Notes: generated from the sequence alone by a model not told the origin. DNA of 64,000 nt from Candidatus Syntrophocurvum alkaliphilum (GCF_009734445.1 NZ_CP046457.1:682001-746000); one strand, 5' to 3'. Shown: positions 34,335 to 44,461, counted from the stretch's first letter. Translations and numbers: made by a program.

Positions 34335-34819
34335 TATTTAGACCACTCCTTATTATTATATTCTTCATTATTTATTACATTGATTTTGTTTTCTTTTAAA
34401 AGAGCAGTTGTTACTCCATCGCCTTTAATTAACTTACCACTAAATGATCCATCATAAACGTTTCCCATCCCACATGAAGGGCTTCTACTTTTAAAAATAG
34501 CGGTATCTATGTCTAATAACTTTGCTATATTTAGTGTTTCGTATGCACCCTTAATAAATTTAGCAGTAACATCTTTTGTATCCTTGGTAATAACCTTAGT
34601 TTTATTATTATATAAAACATCAATACCGGTACCGTTTTTAATTTCACTAGGTGTTCTAGGTGTAGTCAGCCCACCAAGCTGCTCAGGGCATACAGGTATA
34701 ACTTCTCCCTTTTTAAAAAGTTCAACAAACAAGGGATGGTAATTACTTTTACCATCATATTTGCAATTTATTCCACATAAGCAAGCGCTAATAAGTTTTA
34801 TAGTACTCACTCCCTTCAT
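34334..34819 (-). CDS. DUF523/TudS-type thiouracil desulfidase-like protein
   Basis: 161 residues. Cys in SACLCGINCKYDG, VIPVCPEQLGGL and RSPSCGMG are the three conserved sites; in TudS such cysteines hold a [4Fe-4S] cluster that removes sulfur from thiouracil or thiouridine. It is the first gene of a two-gene operon with a thiouridine-synthase-like PP-loop protein. Start uncertain: ATG at 34819 has only a weak site, while AAGGGAG lies just inside. Enzyme activity is inferred from the family. Confidence 0.78.
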   Translation of the reverse strand: MKGVSTIKLISACLCGINCKYDGKSNYHPLFVELFKKGEVIPVCPEQLGGLTTPRTPSEIKNGTGIDVLYNNKTKVITKDTKDVTAKFIKGAYETLNIAKLLDIDTAIFKSRSPSCGMGNVYDGSFSGKLIKGDGVTTALLKENKINVINNEEYNNKEWSK

Positions 34820-34939
34820 TACAACTCTTTTTGCGCAAATATATCTATTAGATTTATTTAAATTTTATCTTAATCATAATAGCAAAGAAGTAAAGGTTTT
34901 CATATTATAGGATACCATAATATTTAGGGTGGAGATATT

Positions 34940-36289
34940 GTGTATGGATTTACTATGGTTAATGTAGCTGCAAATCCTAAAGGAAAAGAAAAAATTATAC
35001 AATTTGATAAAAAAACTGCAGAAAAATTAAAATTAAAAAGTGGTGATGAAGTGCTTTTTTGTTTTGGTCAACAAAAAAGTAGCTTAATTGTTGAAATACG
35101 AAACACAAAAAGTAATATTAACATTTTTTTAACCAACAAAGATATTAAATATTTTAAATTAATTGTTCCTAAAAAATATGGCATAAATGTTAAAGGTAAT
35201 CAAATAAAACTAGGTCCGGTTGTAGGCGTAATGGCTGATTTATTTAAACAAAAGGCTAAGCCATTTGGTCCACAAAGTTTTTTTATCAAACAAATGATTA
35301 CTAATGGTGATAACATAGGTGTATTTTGTTTTGCTTTTTGTCCTTATAATATAAATTTAGATAAAAAAATTATTAGAGGCTACACATATAAAAACAATAA
35401 GTGGTTTAAAAGTACTTTCCCACTGCCTGATGTTATATTTCCAAGAGAAAGAGGTTATTCTCATACTAATTTAAAAGTAAGAAGCAAGCTTGAACAACTC
35501 GGATGTTACTTTTTGAACCCTCCCCTAATAGGAAAATGGGAAACTTATCAAATTTTATCAAAAAATCCAATGTTGTTAAAATATTTACCTGAAACAGAAC
35601 TAATTAATAACTTTAACCAAATAAATAAAATGGTTAAAAAGCATGGTGCAGTTTATATTAAGCCAGTTAAAGGTTCACAAGGTAGGAATATTATTAGATT
35701 AAGAAAAAAAAGAAATTCATCTTATGAATATAAATATGAGATTAACAATCATACAACTACTGGTAGTGCTATTGACATCCATCATTTAAGGCGGCAACTT
35801 AGTTCTATTATGGGTAACAAAAGATTTATTGTCCAAAAAGAAATAGATTTATTAAGAAATCGTGACCATATTATAGATCTTAGAATATTTGTCCAAAAAG
35901 ATCATACAGGAAAATGGAGCATTACAGGGAAGGCTTGTAGAGTTGGAAGACTAGGTTCAATAACTAGTAATATTTCATCGGGTGGAAAAGGTTATAAAGT
36001 GGAAAGTATGCTAATGAGACATTTTCCAGATAAAGAATTAAGGGAAAAAATATTGCATGATATTAACTATGTATCTATAGAATCTGTTAAATCTTTAGAG
36101 CGAGCAATAGGTAAAATAGGTGAAATGGGTGTTGATATAGGTGTAGATAAAAAAGGCAAAGTATGGTTTATTGAAGCAAATATGAGGCCAGCTAGACACG
36201 TATTTAATCTAATTGGAGAAACAGATACAAGACTACAATCTGTTATCAAACCCCTTTTATACAGCAGATACTTAGCAGGATTTAGGTAG
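34940..36289 (+). CDS. YheC/YheD-type ATP-grasp protein, copy 1
   Basis: 449 residues. An N-terminal beta-rich domain (to about 90) leads to a linker and an ATP-grasp domain: YIKPVKGSQGRNIIRL, DLRIFVQKDHTGKWSITGKACRVG and MGVDIGVDKKGKVWFIEANMRP, the last with the Mg-binding E-x-N. Bacillus relatives are linked with the spore coat. The substrate is unknown; the family should form carboxylate-amine bonds. GTG start after TGGAG. Thirteen bases before copy 2. Confidence 0.85.
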   Translation: MYGFTMVNVAANPKGKEKIIQFDKKTAEKLKLKSGDEVLFCFGQQKSSLIVEIRNTKSNINIFLTNKDIKYFKLIVPKKYGINVKGNQIKLGPVVGVMADLFKQKAKPFGPQSFFIKQMITNGDNIGVFCFAFCPYNINLDKKIIRGYTYKNNKWFKSTFPLPDVIFPRERGYSHTNLKVRSKLEQLGCYFLNPPLIGKWETYQILSKNPMLLKYLPETELINNFNQINKMVKKHGAVYIKPVKGSQGRNIIRLRKKRNSSYEYKYEINNHTTTGSAIDIHHLRRQLSSIMGNKRFIVQKEIDLLRNRDHIIDLRIFVQKDHTGKWSITGKACRVGRLGSITSNISSGGKGYKVESMLMRHFPDKELREKILHDINYVSIESVKSLERAIGKIGEMGVDIGVDKKGKVWFIEANMRPARHVFNLIGETDTRLQSVIKPLLYSRYLAGFR

Positions 36290-36302
36290 AGGGGGTAGAA
36301 GA

Positions 36303-37646
36303 ATGAACTTAATAGGAAAATTATTTATATCACCACATCTTAGAGATTCACTTGAAATACCGATACAGTCAGAAATAAATGTAAGAGTAGGTAGCTTGAT
36401 AGTCAGAACCAGGTTAATTATACGTGAAGGAAACAAAAAATCATATATGTTATCACCAGAACTCAATAAAGCTTTATTATTAAAAACACGTAAAAAATAT
36501 AAGATAAGATATGATCACCAAAATAATATAGTTCATATAGGTCCTACCATAGGTATATTAGCTATTAGCCTTCCTAACAAAAATGAGTTTGATCCTAAAG
36601 GCGTTCAAGCTGAATTAATTTACTTAAGCAATATAGCAAAAAATTATCTGGGTCAAGTATATATTTTTACCCCAAATTCAATTGACTGGTCATCTAAAAC
36701 TACTAAAGGTTATGTATATAAATATATTAGACCACATTATGGAGTATGGACTTCCGCAAGATACCCTTTGCCAGATGTTGTATATGATAGAATTACTACT
36801 AGAAGAAGTGAGTCTAAAACTTCAATTCAAAAAACAAAGGATAATTTAATGAGTTTACCTTATCTTAAATATTTTAATCCATCATTTTTAGATAAGTGGA
36901 AAGTACATCAAGTATTAGATTCTAATCCTCAGTTAAATGATTATTTACCAGAAACGTATTCATTTAGTAAGGAAAACATTGAGTCCATGATACAAAAATA
37001 CTCTACTTTATACTTGAAGCCTATTCATGGTAGTTTAGGTAAAGGAATAATAAAGCTTACTAAAGATAAAAGTGGTAAATTACATTATATAATTCATAGA
37101 ACTGGACGAATTAGAGGTAAAGCAGACAATATTGAAGAATTCATTAAAAAGACTAAAAAATCCCATGGGAATAGACCATATATTGTTCAGCAAGGAATAA
37201 ATCTTGCTAAATATAAAGGGGCTCCTTTTGACATAAGGATTATATTTCAAAAGAATAGTAAGGGAAATTGGCAAATTAGCAAAAAATTTGCGAGAGTTGC
37301 GCCTAGGGGTAGTAGTATATCAAACTTAAGTAGTGGAGGAAAAGTACAAACAACTAAAAAAACTTTTAGATATCTTTTTAATAAAAAAGATACAATTGAA
37401 GCAAGAAACAAAGAAATAAAAAATATGTGTTTAAAAATAGCCAAAACTATTGAAAACTCATATGATGGTACTTTTGGCGAGCTTGGTTTAGATATAGGTA
37501 TAGATATTAAGGGGCATCCTTGGTTAATAGAAGTTAATTCTAAACCTAGAAAAACTACGGAAACTGTATTTTCAAAAATCATAGTAAAAAATACATTTAA
37601 GAGACCGATAGAGTTTAGCATATATCTAGCTGGATTTTGTAAATAA
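36303..37646 (+). CDS. YheC/YheD-type ATP-grasp protein, copy 2
   Basis: 447 residues, same build as copy 1 (YLKPIHGSLGKGIIKL, DIRIIFQKNSKGNWQISKKFARVAPRG, LGLDIGIDIKGHPWLIEVNSKPR) but clearly diverged, so an old duplication. AGAGGGGGT before the ATG. Tail terminator at 37653-37685. Two unlike copies side by side suggest two successive ligations or two substrates. Confidence 0.85.
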   Translation: MNLIGKLFISPHLRDSLEIPIQSEINVRVGSLIVRTRLIIREGNKKSYMLSPELNKALLLKTRKKYKIRYDHQNNIVHIGPTIGILAISLPNKNEFDPKGVQAELIYLSNIAKNYLGQVYIFTPNSIDWSSKTTKGYVYKYIRPHYGVWTSARYPLPDVVYDRITTRRSESKTSIQKTKDNLMSLPYLKYFNPSFLDKWKVHQVLDSNPQLNDYLPETYSFSKENIESMIQKYSTLYLKPIHGSLGKGIIKLTKDKSGKLHYIIHRTGRIRGKADNIEEFIKKTKKSHGNRPYIVQQGINLAKYKGAPFDIRIIFQKNSKGNWQISKKFARVAPRGSSISNLSSGGKVQTTKKTFRYLFNKKDTIEARNKEIKNMCLKIAKTIENSYDGTFGELGLDIGIDIKGHPWLIEVNSKPRKTTETVFSKIIVKNTFKRPIEFSIYLAGFCK

Positions 37647-37652
37647 TTTATC

Positions 37653-37685
37653 AAAGGCAGACTAAAAAACGTCTGTCTTTTCTAT
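37653..37685 (+). terminator. rho-independent terminator
   Basis: AAAGGCAGAC pairs with GTCTGTCTTT (one G-U), then TCTATTTTC. Confidence 0.75.
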
Positions 37686-37757
37686 TTTCTACTGATTAAT
37701 AGAATGATAATATTTATATTATAAGGCAAGTATTATCTATAAAGGGGGAAAGATTTT

Positions 37758-38879
37758 ATGGGAAACAGAAATATGCGTATGATTGTATACATTTTCATAG
37801 CTTTAATAATTATTAGTACTATGTTTACTATTTTAAGGGAATCAACTGAAACTTCACCAACACTTAAAGATAGCGGAGCAGCTGAAATAACTACTCCAGT
37901 CATGATTGGACCTACTGATATAGCTGATATGGTTGAACAAGTATCACCTGCTGTTGTAAATATAGAAACTAGTGTTAAAACACAGTCACGTGGAGGAATT
38001 TTTCATGATCCATTTTTTAAAGAATTTTTTGGTGGTGATATAGGTCCACAAGATAGAACAAGAAGTGGTATTGGTACTGGTTTTATTATTAGTGAAGATG
38101 GATTAGTAATTACAAATCAGCATGTTATAGAAGGAGCAGATGAAATTTTTGTAACTATTAGTGGGCATAGCAAAAATTTACCTGCTAAAATTGTTGGTCA
38201 GGATTATGAGCTAGATTTAGCAGTTTTAAAGATACAATCAGATGATAAATTTACTCCTATTAATTTAGGAGATTCAGATAATTTAAGGGTTGGTGAATGG
38301 GTGGTAGCTATAGGTAACCCTTATGGACTTGATCACACAGTAACTGCTGGAGTTGTTAGTGCTACTGGCAGACCAATTGAGATAGGGGATAGAGTATACA
38401 GAAACTTAATACAAACTGATGCAGCAATTAATCCTGGTAATAGTGGAGGACCATTAATTAATACCAAAGGAGAAGTAATAGGTATTAATACTGCAGTTAA
38501 TGCCCAAGCACAAGGAATAGGGTTTGCTATTTCAATTAATACAGCTAAAGAAGTCTTGGATGAGCTGATTAAAGAAGGTAAAGTAATACGTCCATACATT
38601 GGAGTATTATTACAGGAAGTTGATAATAATATAGCTAACTATTTTGGTATTGAAAAACATGGTGTTTTGATTACAAACATTGCTACTAATAGCCCTGCTG
38701 CAGAATCGGGATTGCAAAGATACGATGTTATAATTGGAATAGAAGGTCAAACAGTAGAAAATTATGAAAAACTACAACAAATAATTCAGAATAAAGAAGT
38801 AGGAGATAAAATTATGATTGAAATAATTAGAGATGGAAAGGTAGTTAAAGTTCCATTAACACTTGCCGAAAAACCATAA
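37758..38879 (+). CDS. htrA: HtrA/DegP-type serine protease
   Basis: 373 residues: short cytoplasmic N-terminus, one membrane anchor (about 8-25), trypsin-like domain with His in TNQHVIEGAD, Asp in YELDLAVLKI and Ser in INPGNSGGPL, and one PDZ domain (about 280-370). It should act on the outer face in envelope stress. AAAGGGGG before the ATG. Normal length for Gram-positive HtrA. Confidence 0.93.
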   Translation: MGNRNMRMIVYIFIALIIISTMFTILRESTETSPTLKDSGAAEITTPVMIGPTDIADMVEQVSPAVVNIETSVKTQSRGGIFHDPFFKEFFGGDIGPQDRTRSGIGTGFIISEDGLVITNQHVIEGADEIFVTISGHSKNLPAKIVGQDYELDLAVLKIQSDDKFTPINLGDSDNLRVGEWVVAIGNPYGLDHTVTAGVVSATGRPIEIGDRVYRNLIQTDAAINPGNSGGPLINTKGEVIGINTAVNAQAQGIGFAISINTAKEVLDELIKEGKVIRPYIGVLLQEVDNNIANYFGIEKHGVLITNIATNSPAAESGLQRYDVIIGIEGQTVENYEKLQQIIQNKEVGDKIMIEIIRDGKVVKVPLTLAEKP

Positions 38880-38941
38880 ACATTCATAAGGTTTATTATA
38901 ACAAATTGATGATTTTTAGTTTTAAGGAGGACATATTATTA

Positions 38942-40036
38942 GTGAACAAAATTTCTAAAATTGGAGTTTTAACTGGAGGAGGAGATTGTCCAGGTCTAAA
39001 TGCTGTAATTAGAGCAATAACTAAAAAAGCTATAAGTATTTATGACATTGAAGTTTATGGTTTTTTAGATGGCTTTAAAGGCTTAGTAAATAATAATTAT
39101 ATAAAACTAGATTTATTAAGAGTGTCTGGTATAGGTCATTTAGGAGGTACAATTTTAGGTACTACTAACAGGGACAACCCTTTTGAATTTTATTCAATAA
39201 AAAATGGTATAGAATTTAAATCTGATCAGTCGGATCAAGCGATTGAAAACATGAAAAAACTAGGTTTAGATGCTTTAATAGTTATTGGTGGTGATGGTAG
39301 TTTAAATATTGCTTTAAAATTTTATGAAAAAGGTGTAAATATTATAGGAGTACCTAAAACAATAGACAATGACTTAATGTGTACTGATGTAACTTTTGGT
39401 TTTAATACTGCGGTAAACACAGCTTCAGATGCTATTGATAAACTACACACAACAGCCGAATCACATCATCGGGTTATGATTTTAGAGGTGATGGGTAGAT
39501 ATGCTGGCTGGATTGCATTACATGCTGGAATTTCAGGTGGTGCAGATGTTATTTTAATACCTGAAATTCAATATGAAGCAGAATATATAATAAATAAAAT
39601 TCGTTCTCGTTACGAAAAAAATAAAAAATTCAGTATCATAGTTATTGCGGAAGGTGCTACTGGTAAAAACCAAGACATGGCTATTCAGAAAGTAGTTGAT
39701 AACAGCCATGATCCTATAAGACTTGGTGGTATTGGTAATAGGTTAGCTAAAGAAATAGAAGAATTAACAGATATAGAAACAAGAGTTACAGTATTAGGCC
39801 ATCTTCAACGAGGAGGTTCTCCAGTACCCTATGATAGGATATTATCTACTCGTTATGGTGTAGCTGCAGTTAAATCAGTAGTAGATCAAAAATATGGAAA
39901 CATGGTGAGTTTACAAGGTACTGAAATTGTTAATATACCAATAACAGAAGCTGTTAAGGACATAAAACGAGTTGAACCTAACTCCCATTTAGTTGAATCA
40001 GCACGTTCGTTAGGAATTAGTTTTGGTGATAGATAA
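38942..40036 (+). CDS. pfkA: 6-phosphofructokinase
   Basis: 364 residues. GVLTGGGDCPGLNAVIRA, GGDGSLNIALKF, VPKTIDNDLMCTDVTFGFNTA and ILGHLQRGGSP-type blocks are those of PFK. The donor site is mixed: Gly in GGDGS is of the ATP type while Lys in PKTIDND is found in PPi-dependent enzymes and in the ATP-using mixed group, so the phosphoryl donor is not certain. GTG at 38942 lies 11 bases after AAGGAGG; upstream in-frame codons would put that site inside the gene. Confidence 0.9.
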   Translation: MNKISKIGVLTGGGDCPGLNAVIRAITKKAISIYDIEVYGFLDGFKGLVNNNYIKLDLLRVSGIGHLGGTILGTTNRDNPFEFYSIKNGIEFKSDQSDQAIENMKKLGLDALIVIGGDGSLNIALKFYEKGVNIIGVPKTIDNDLMCTDVTFGFNTAVNTASDAIDKLHTTAESHHRVMILEVMGRYAGWIALHAGISGGADVILIPEIQYEAEYIINKIRSRYEKNKKFSIIVIAEGATGKNQDMAIQKVVDNSHDPIRLGGIGNRLAKEIEELTDIETRVTVLGHLQRGGSPVPYDRILSTRYGVAAVKSVVDQKYGNMVSLQGTEIVNIPITEAVKDIKRVEPNSHLVESARSLGISFGDR

Positions 40037-40136
40037 ATTTATTTTTTGGTAATAATATTGAATTTTTACTAAATAAGCATATAATAGAGTCAATTCTTTT
40101 ATTAAAAACCATATCCTAATGTTGGGAGGAAAATAA

Positions 40137-40985
40137 GTGCACAAAATAGCAGTTTTAGGTGCAGGTTTCATGGGAGCAGGAATTGCTCAAGTAGCCGCTC
40201 AAGGAGGCTACAATGTAATAATTAGAGATATTCAAAAATCTTTAGTTGAAGATGGAATAAATACTATTAAACAGGAGCTAGATTACCTTATTGAAAAAGA
40301 ACAATTAACACAATCAGAAAAGGAAAAGGTTTTAGCTAGAATAAAAGGTACTACAGATTTAGCAGAATTATCAGATGCAGATATTGTCATTGAAGCAGTT
40401 GTCGAAAATATTGCTATAAAAAAACAACTCTTTGCTGAACTAGATAACATTTGTCCAGAACATACTATTTTAGCTACAAATACATCTACTCTATCTATTA
40501 CTGAAATAGCATCTGTTACAAAAAGAATAGATAAAGTTATTGGAATGCATTTTTTTTATCCAGTACCGAGAATAAAATTAGTAGAACTAATTAAGGGATT
40601 AGAAACATCAGATGAAACAATAAAAATTGCTCAATCTTTTGTTAGGGATATAAATAAAGAACATGTATTATTAAAAAGAGAAAGTCCTGGATTTATTGTA
40701 AATAGAATATTAATTCCTTATTTAAATGAAGCTATATTTGTTTATGGAGATGGGATAGCTGAAAAAGAAGATATAGATTCAGCATTGAAAGCAGGTGCAG
40801 GTATGCCTAAAGGACCACTTGAAATATCTGATATGATGGGACTAGATACCCTATATTCTATAACAATGGTTTTATACAATGAATTTAAGGATACAAAGTA
40901 TAGACCACATCCACTTTTCTCATCAATGGTTAGAGCTGGTTATTATGGGGAAAAGACAGGAAAAGGCTTTTATGAATATGACTGA
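40137..40985 (+). CDS. hbd: 3-hydroxyacyl-CoA (hydroxybutyryl-CoA) dehydrogenase
   Basis: 282 residues. The NAD-binding GAGFMGAGIAQ (8-18), the HFFYPVPRIKLVELI block with catalytic His, NTSTLSITEIAS and the C-terminal PLEISDMMGLDTLY belong to HBDH. It reduces acetoacetyl-CoA in butyrate-type fermentation or works in fatty-acid breakdown. No thiolase, crotonase or acyl-CoA dehydrogenase lies nearby. GTG start after GGGAGG. Confidence 0.9.
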   Translation: MHKIAVLGAGFMGAGIAQVAAQGGYNVIIRDIQKSLVEDGINTIKQELDYLIEKEQLTQSEKEKVLARIKGTTDLAELSDADIVIEAVVENIAIKKQLFAELDNICPEHTILATNTSTLSITEIASVTKRIDKVIGMHFFYPVPRIKLVELIKGLETSDETIKIAQSFVRDINKEHVLLKRESPGFIVNRILIPYLNEAIFVYGDGIAEKEDIDSALKAGAGMPKGPLEISDMMGLDTLYSITMVLYNEFKDTKYRPHPLFSSMVRAGYYGEKTGKGFYEYD

Positions 40986-41010
40986 TTTTAAATAAATGGA
41001 GGGAATAAAC

Positions 41011-41841
41011 TTGACTTATAATGCAAAAAAATCTAATGGACCTCTGTTAGGGTTAATTACTGGCTTTATTGTTTTTAGTTTTATTATATGGGGTATAAAC
41101 TTTTCTTTAGATGATACTGCAACAATGCTTAAAATACTTTTATATATACCTGCATTTTTATTTATGGGTATGTTTATATTCATTATAATTAGTGCATTTA
41201 GTCTAAAATATCAGTTAACTAATGAATCACTTATTATAAATATAGGTATAAAAAAAATTGAGCTTAAGTTTGAGGATATAAATGAAATAGTACATATAAA
41301 AGGTAAAAGCAATTTATTTTCAATTATGGGAGTAAGTTGGACTGGAGTAATAATAGGAATATACATAATAAAAGGTATTGGCTCTGCAAAAATGTTTGGT
41401 ACAAATTATGAAGAAGAAATAATTTATCTTAAAACAAATGCAGGTCTTTATGGCATTACCCCTGAAGATTTTGATTTAGTTAATAAACTTGCTGAAAAAA
41501 CCTCAAGAACAATTCAGATAATAAATATGGATGATATTCCTATAGAAGAAAAGGGCAAGTCAATTAATGAGGATAGTTTTTATAAAATTCTATATAATGT
41601 AAATTTAGCTTTTCTAATAACTTTTGCATCATACTTAGCAGTATTTTTTCCATTAACCCCGGATGCACCTAACATTATAATTTTATTATTAGTATTAGCT
41701 ATAGCATTATTCTTTTTTAACATAGGGAATGCTGGGAGACTCTATCAATTTAGTCAACAAGGTAGTTATTTTATGTTAATTATAAGTATAGTTGTAACAG
41801 GAATATTTTTAATTCTTTCTTTTGCAGAATTAACTTTATAG
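41011..41841 (+). CDS. membrane protein with bacterial PH-like domain
   Basis: 276 residues. Two N-terminal helices (about 10-65) lead to a PH-like beta domain (YQLTNESLIINIGIKKIELKFEDINEIV, then EIIYLKTNAGLYGITPEDFDLV) and three further helices. PF10882-like; role unknown. TTG at 41011 is seven bases after GGAGGG, which rules out the ATG at 40996. Confidence 0.7.
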   Translation: MTYNAKKSNGPLLGLITGFIVFSFIIWGINFSLDDTATMLKILLYIPAFLFMGMFIFIIISAFSLKYQLTNESLIINIGIKKIELKFEDINEIVHIKGKSNLFSIMGVSWTGVIIGIYIIKGIGSAKMFGTNYEEEIIYLKTNAGLYGITPEDFDLVNKLAEKTSRTIQIINMDDIPIEEKGKSINEDSFYKILYNVNLAFLITFASYLAVFFPLTPDAPNIIILLLVLAIALFFFNIGNAGRLYQFSQQGSYFMLIISIVVTGIFLILSFAELTL

Positions 41842-41858
41842 ACTTTAGGGAATAATTA

Positions 41859-41920
41859 ATATAAAGTAAAAAGGGTAAAACATGTTATTGCTAACATGTT
41901 TTACCCTTTTTACTTTATAT
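41859..41920. terminator. 29-bp perfect hairpin
   Basis: Bases 41859-41887 pair without error with 41892-41920 around TTGC. The middle AAAAAGGGTAAAACATG with its T-rich partner can terminate in either direction. It is much longer than a normal terminator stem. Confidence 0.8.
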
Positions 41921-42025
41921 TAGTTGCATGTATCATACATTATGTAAACTATAATTATACTGGAGTTTTTTGTATAGTAACTATATAATAATTCTTGTAG
42001 TATTTTGGGAAAGGAACGATTAACA

Positions 42026-43090
42026 ATGCAGTTAGGTATAATTGGGTTGCCGATGGTAGGAAAAACAACAATTTTTCAACTATTAACTAAAACAAATGAA
42101 AAAACTTCTAATCAAGCTAAAGCAAATACTGCGATTGCAAAAATACCTGATAATAGAATAGATTTTTTGTCTAAACTTTATAAACCTAAGAAGACAACTT
42201 ATGCACAGTTAGAAATAGTAGATATACCAGGCTTAATTTCAGGGACTAATAAAGGTGCTGCTGTGTTTTTAGATTCTGTTAGAAAGGCTGATGCTTTGTT
42301 ACAAGTTGTTAGAGCTTTTGATGATGAGGATGTTCCGGCTGTAACTGACGAGATTAATCCTATTAAAGATATTGATAGTATAAACTATGAACTATTGCTA
42401 GCAGATTTAGACTTAGTAGAAAAAAGAATTGAAAGAATTAACGAAAATAAAAAAAAGAATCAAATGCAAAAAGAGCTTTCTTTACTTGAAAAATTAAAAG
42501 AAACTTTAAGTAATGAAACACCTCTTTTATCAGTGGAACTTGATGAAGAAGAAAAATTAATAGTAGATAATTACCAGTTTTTAACCACTAAACCTATGTT
42601 TTGGTGTCTTAATATTGGAGAAGATGATTTATTATCTAAAGATTACCCATACAGTAGAGATGTACTAGAATATGCAAAGGAAAAAGGGATACCTATAGTA
42701 GAATTATCAGCTAGTATAGAAAAAGAGATAGCGGAACTTGACGAGGATGAAAAAAATTCTTTTTTAGAAGAGTTAGGTATAGATGAATCAGGAGTTGTTA
42801 AAATTGCTCGCGGAATGTATGAAAGACTTGGTTTAATATCATTTTTTACTGTTGGCGATGATGAAGTAAAAGCTTGGACAGTTGAAAAAGGAACTGTGGC
42901 TAAAAAAGCAGCGGGAAAAATTCATTCAGATATTGAAAGAGGTTTTATTAGAGCCGAAGTCGTTGAATATGATGATTTATATGAATGGGGTAGTATGAAT
43001 GCATTAAAAGAAAAGGGTTTATTTAGACTAGAAGGTAAAGAATATATAGTAAAAGATGGGGATGTAATACACTTTAGATTTAATGTTTAA
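42026..43090 (+). CDS. ychF: YchF/Obg-type NTPase
   Basis: 354 residues. G1 is GLPMVGKTT, G3 DIPGL, a helical insert (about 120-190) and the C-terminal TGS-like DUF933 domain ending DGDVIHFRFNV. The G4 position reads LNIGED in place of NKxD, as in the ATP-preferring YchF group. It binds ribosomes in relatives. ATG at 42026 follows AAAGGA; an in-frame upstream start has no site. Confidence 0.87.
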   Translation: MQLGIIGLPMVGKTTIFQLLTKTNEKTSNQAKANTAIAKIPDNRIDFLSKLYKPKKTTYAQLEIVDIPGLISGTNKGAAVFLDSVRKADALLQVVRAFDDEDVPAVTDEINPIKDIDSINYELLLADLDLVEKRIERINENKKKNQMQKELSLLEKLKETLSNETPLLSVELDEEEKLIVDNYQFLTTKPMFWCLNIGEDDLLSKDYPYSRDVLEYAKEKGIPIVELSASIEKEIAELDEDEKNSFLEELGIDESGVVKIARGMYERLGLISFFTVGDDEVKAWTVEKGTVAKKAAGKIHSDIERGFIRAEVVEYDDLYEWGSMNALKEKGLFRLEGKEYIVKDGDVIHFRFNV

Positions 43091-43105
43091 GGATGGGGTT
43101 AAGAA

Positions 43106-44461
43106 ATGAAATCTATTATAATAGGTGCTGGTAAAGTAGGGTTTAGTATAGCACAACTTTTATCAAGTGAAGATCATGACGTTGTTATAATAGAACATGA
43201 TGAAGATAGAATTGAAATATTAGATGAACTATTAGATGTTAAGGTTATTAAGGGAAGTGGGTCTTCTTGGTCAACACTTGAAGCTGCTGGAGTAAAAAAG
43301 GCAAGTATGGTAGTTGCAGTAACCGAAATTGATGAAGTTAATATGATATCATGCCTGCTTGCAAAGCAATATGGAGTTGAAACAACTATTGCCCGTGTAA
43401 GAAATCCCGAATATACTGAAACTCCGCATTTTTCACCAGAAGCTTTATTAGGTATAGATTTAATTATTAATCCTGAACGGGTCACGGCTATGGAAATAGC
43501 AAAAATAATTCGTGTGCCTGAAGCCCTTAATGTTGATTATTACGCAGACAACAAGGTTCAATTAGTTGAGTTAGTCGTTGATGAAAATTCACCTATAGCT
43601 GGAACAAAGCTCAAGTTTTTAGAAACAACTCATTATGTTATTGTATCTATTATTAGAAAGCACAGAATGTTAGTACCTACTGGAGAAGATATTATATATG
43701 CTGGAGATCATATTTATGTCATGGCTAAGACAAAGGAGATGCCGCAGGTTATTAAAGCATTGGGTATTAAAAGAAAAAAAATAGAAAATATAACAATATT
43801 AGGTGGAGGAAGAACTGGTTGGTATTTAGCTCATATTTTAGAGAAACAGAAAGTACCAGTAAATACAAAGATTATAGAAAAAAATTATAAAAAGGCCCAA
43901 AATATTGCGGGTCGTCTTGAGAAAACACTAGTTATATATGGTGATGGAAGTGACTTGCAGTTACTAGAATCTGAAAACATTGGCAAATCCGATTTATTGA
44001 TCGCAGTTACAAGTGATGATAAAATTAATCTTTTATCATCACTAATTGGTAAAAACTTAGGAGTAAAAAAGACTATATCACAAATTAAAAGAACTGATGT
44101 AATGCCCCTTGTTGAACAAGTTGGAATAGATATTATATTAAGTCCTAGAATCTTAACAGCTGGTGCAATTTTAAAATATACAAGACAAGGTGATATTATA
44201 TCAGTTACTGTTTTAGGAGAAGATAGGGCTGAAATGATTGAGTTAATTGCTCAGCCAAAATCTATAGCAGTAAATAAACCATTAAAAAAATTACGTTTTC
44301 CTAATGGGTCAGTTGTAGGTGCAATTGTTAGAGGAGATAGTGTTATAGTACCTACTGGTGACAGTATAATAGAACCTTATGATCAACTTATGATGTTTAC
44401 TTTACCCAAAAGTGTTCATAAGGTGGAAAAGCTGTTTATCAATGGAGGAAAAAAATTTTGA
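43106..44461 (+). CDS. trkA: Trk potassium uptake regulator TrkA
   Basis: 451 residues: two NAD-binding TrkA-N domains (IIIGAGKVGFSIA near 3-15 and ITILGGGRTGWYLA near 228-241), each followed by a TrkA-C domain. It gates TrkH from the cytoplasmic side by nucleotide binding. Its stop overlaps the start of trkH, so synthesis is coupled. Confidence 0.94.
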   Translation: MKSIIIGAGKVGFSIAQLLSSEDHDVVIIEHDEDRIEILDELLDVKVIKGSGSSWSTLEAAGVKKASMVVAVTEIDEVNMISCLLAKQYGVETTIARVRNPEYTETPHFSPEALLGIDLIINPERVTAMEIAKIIRVPEALNVDYYADNKVQLVELVVDENSPIAGTKLKFLETTHYVIVSIIRKHRMLVPTGEDIIYAGDHIYVMAKTKEMPQVIKALGIKRKKIENITILGGGRTGWYLAHILEKQKVPVNTKIIEKNYKKAQNIAGRLEKTLVIYGDGSDLQLLESENIGKSDLLIAVTSDDKINLLSSLIGKNLGVKKTISQIKRTDVMPLVEQVGIDIILSPRILTAGAILKYTRQGDIISVTVLGEDRAEMIELIAQPKSIAVNKPLKKLRFPNGSVVGAIVRGDSVIVPTGDSIIEPYDQLMMFTLPKSVHKVEKLFINGGKKF

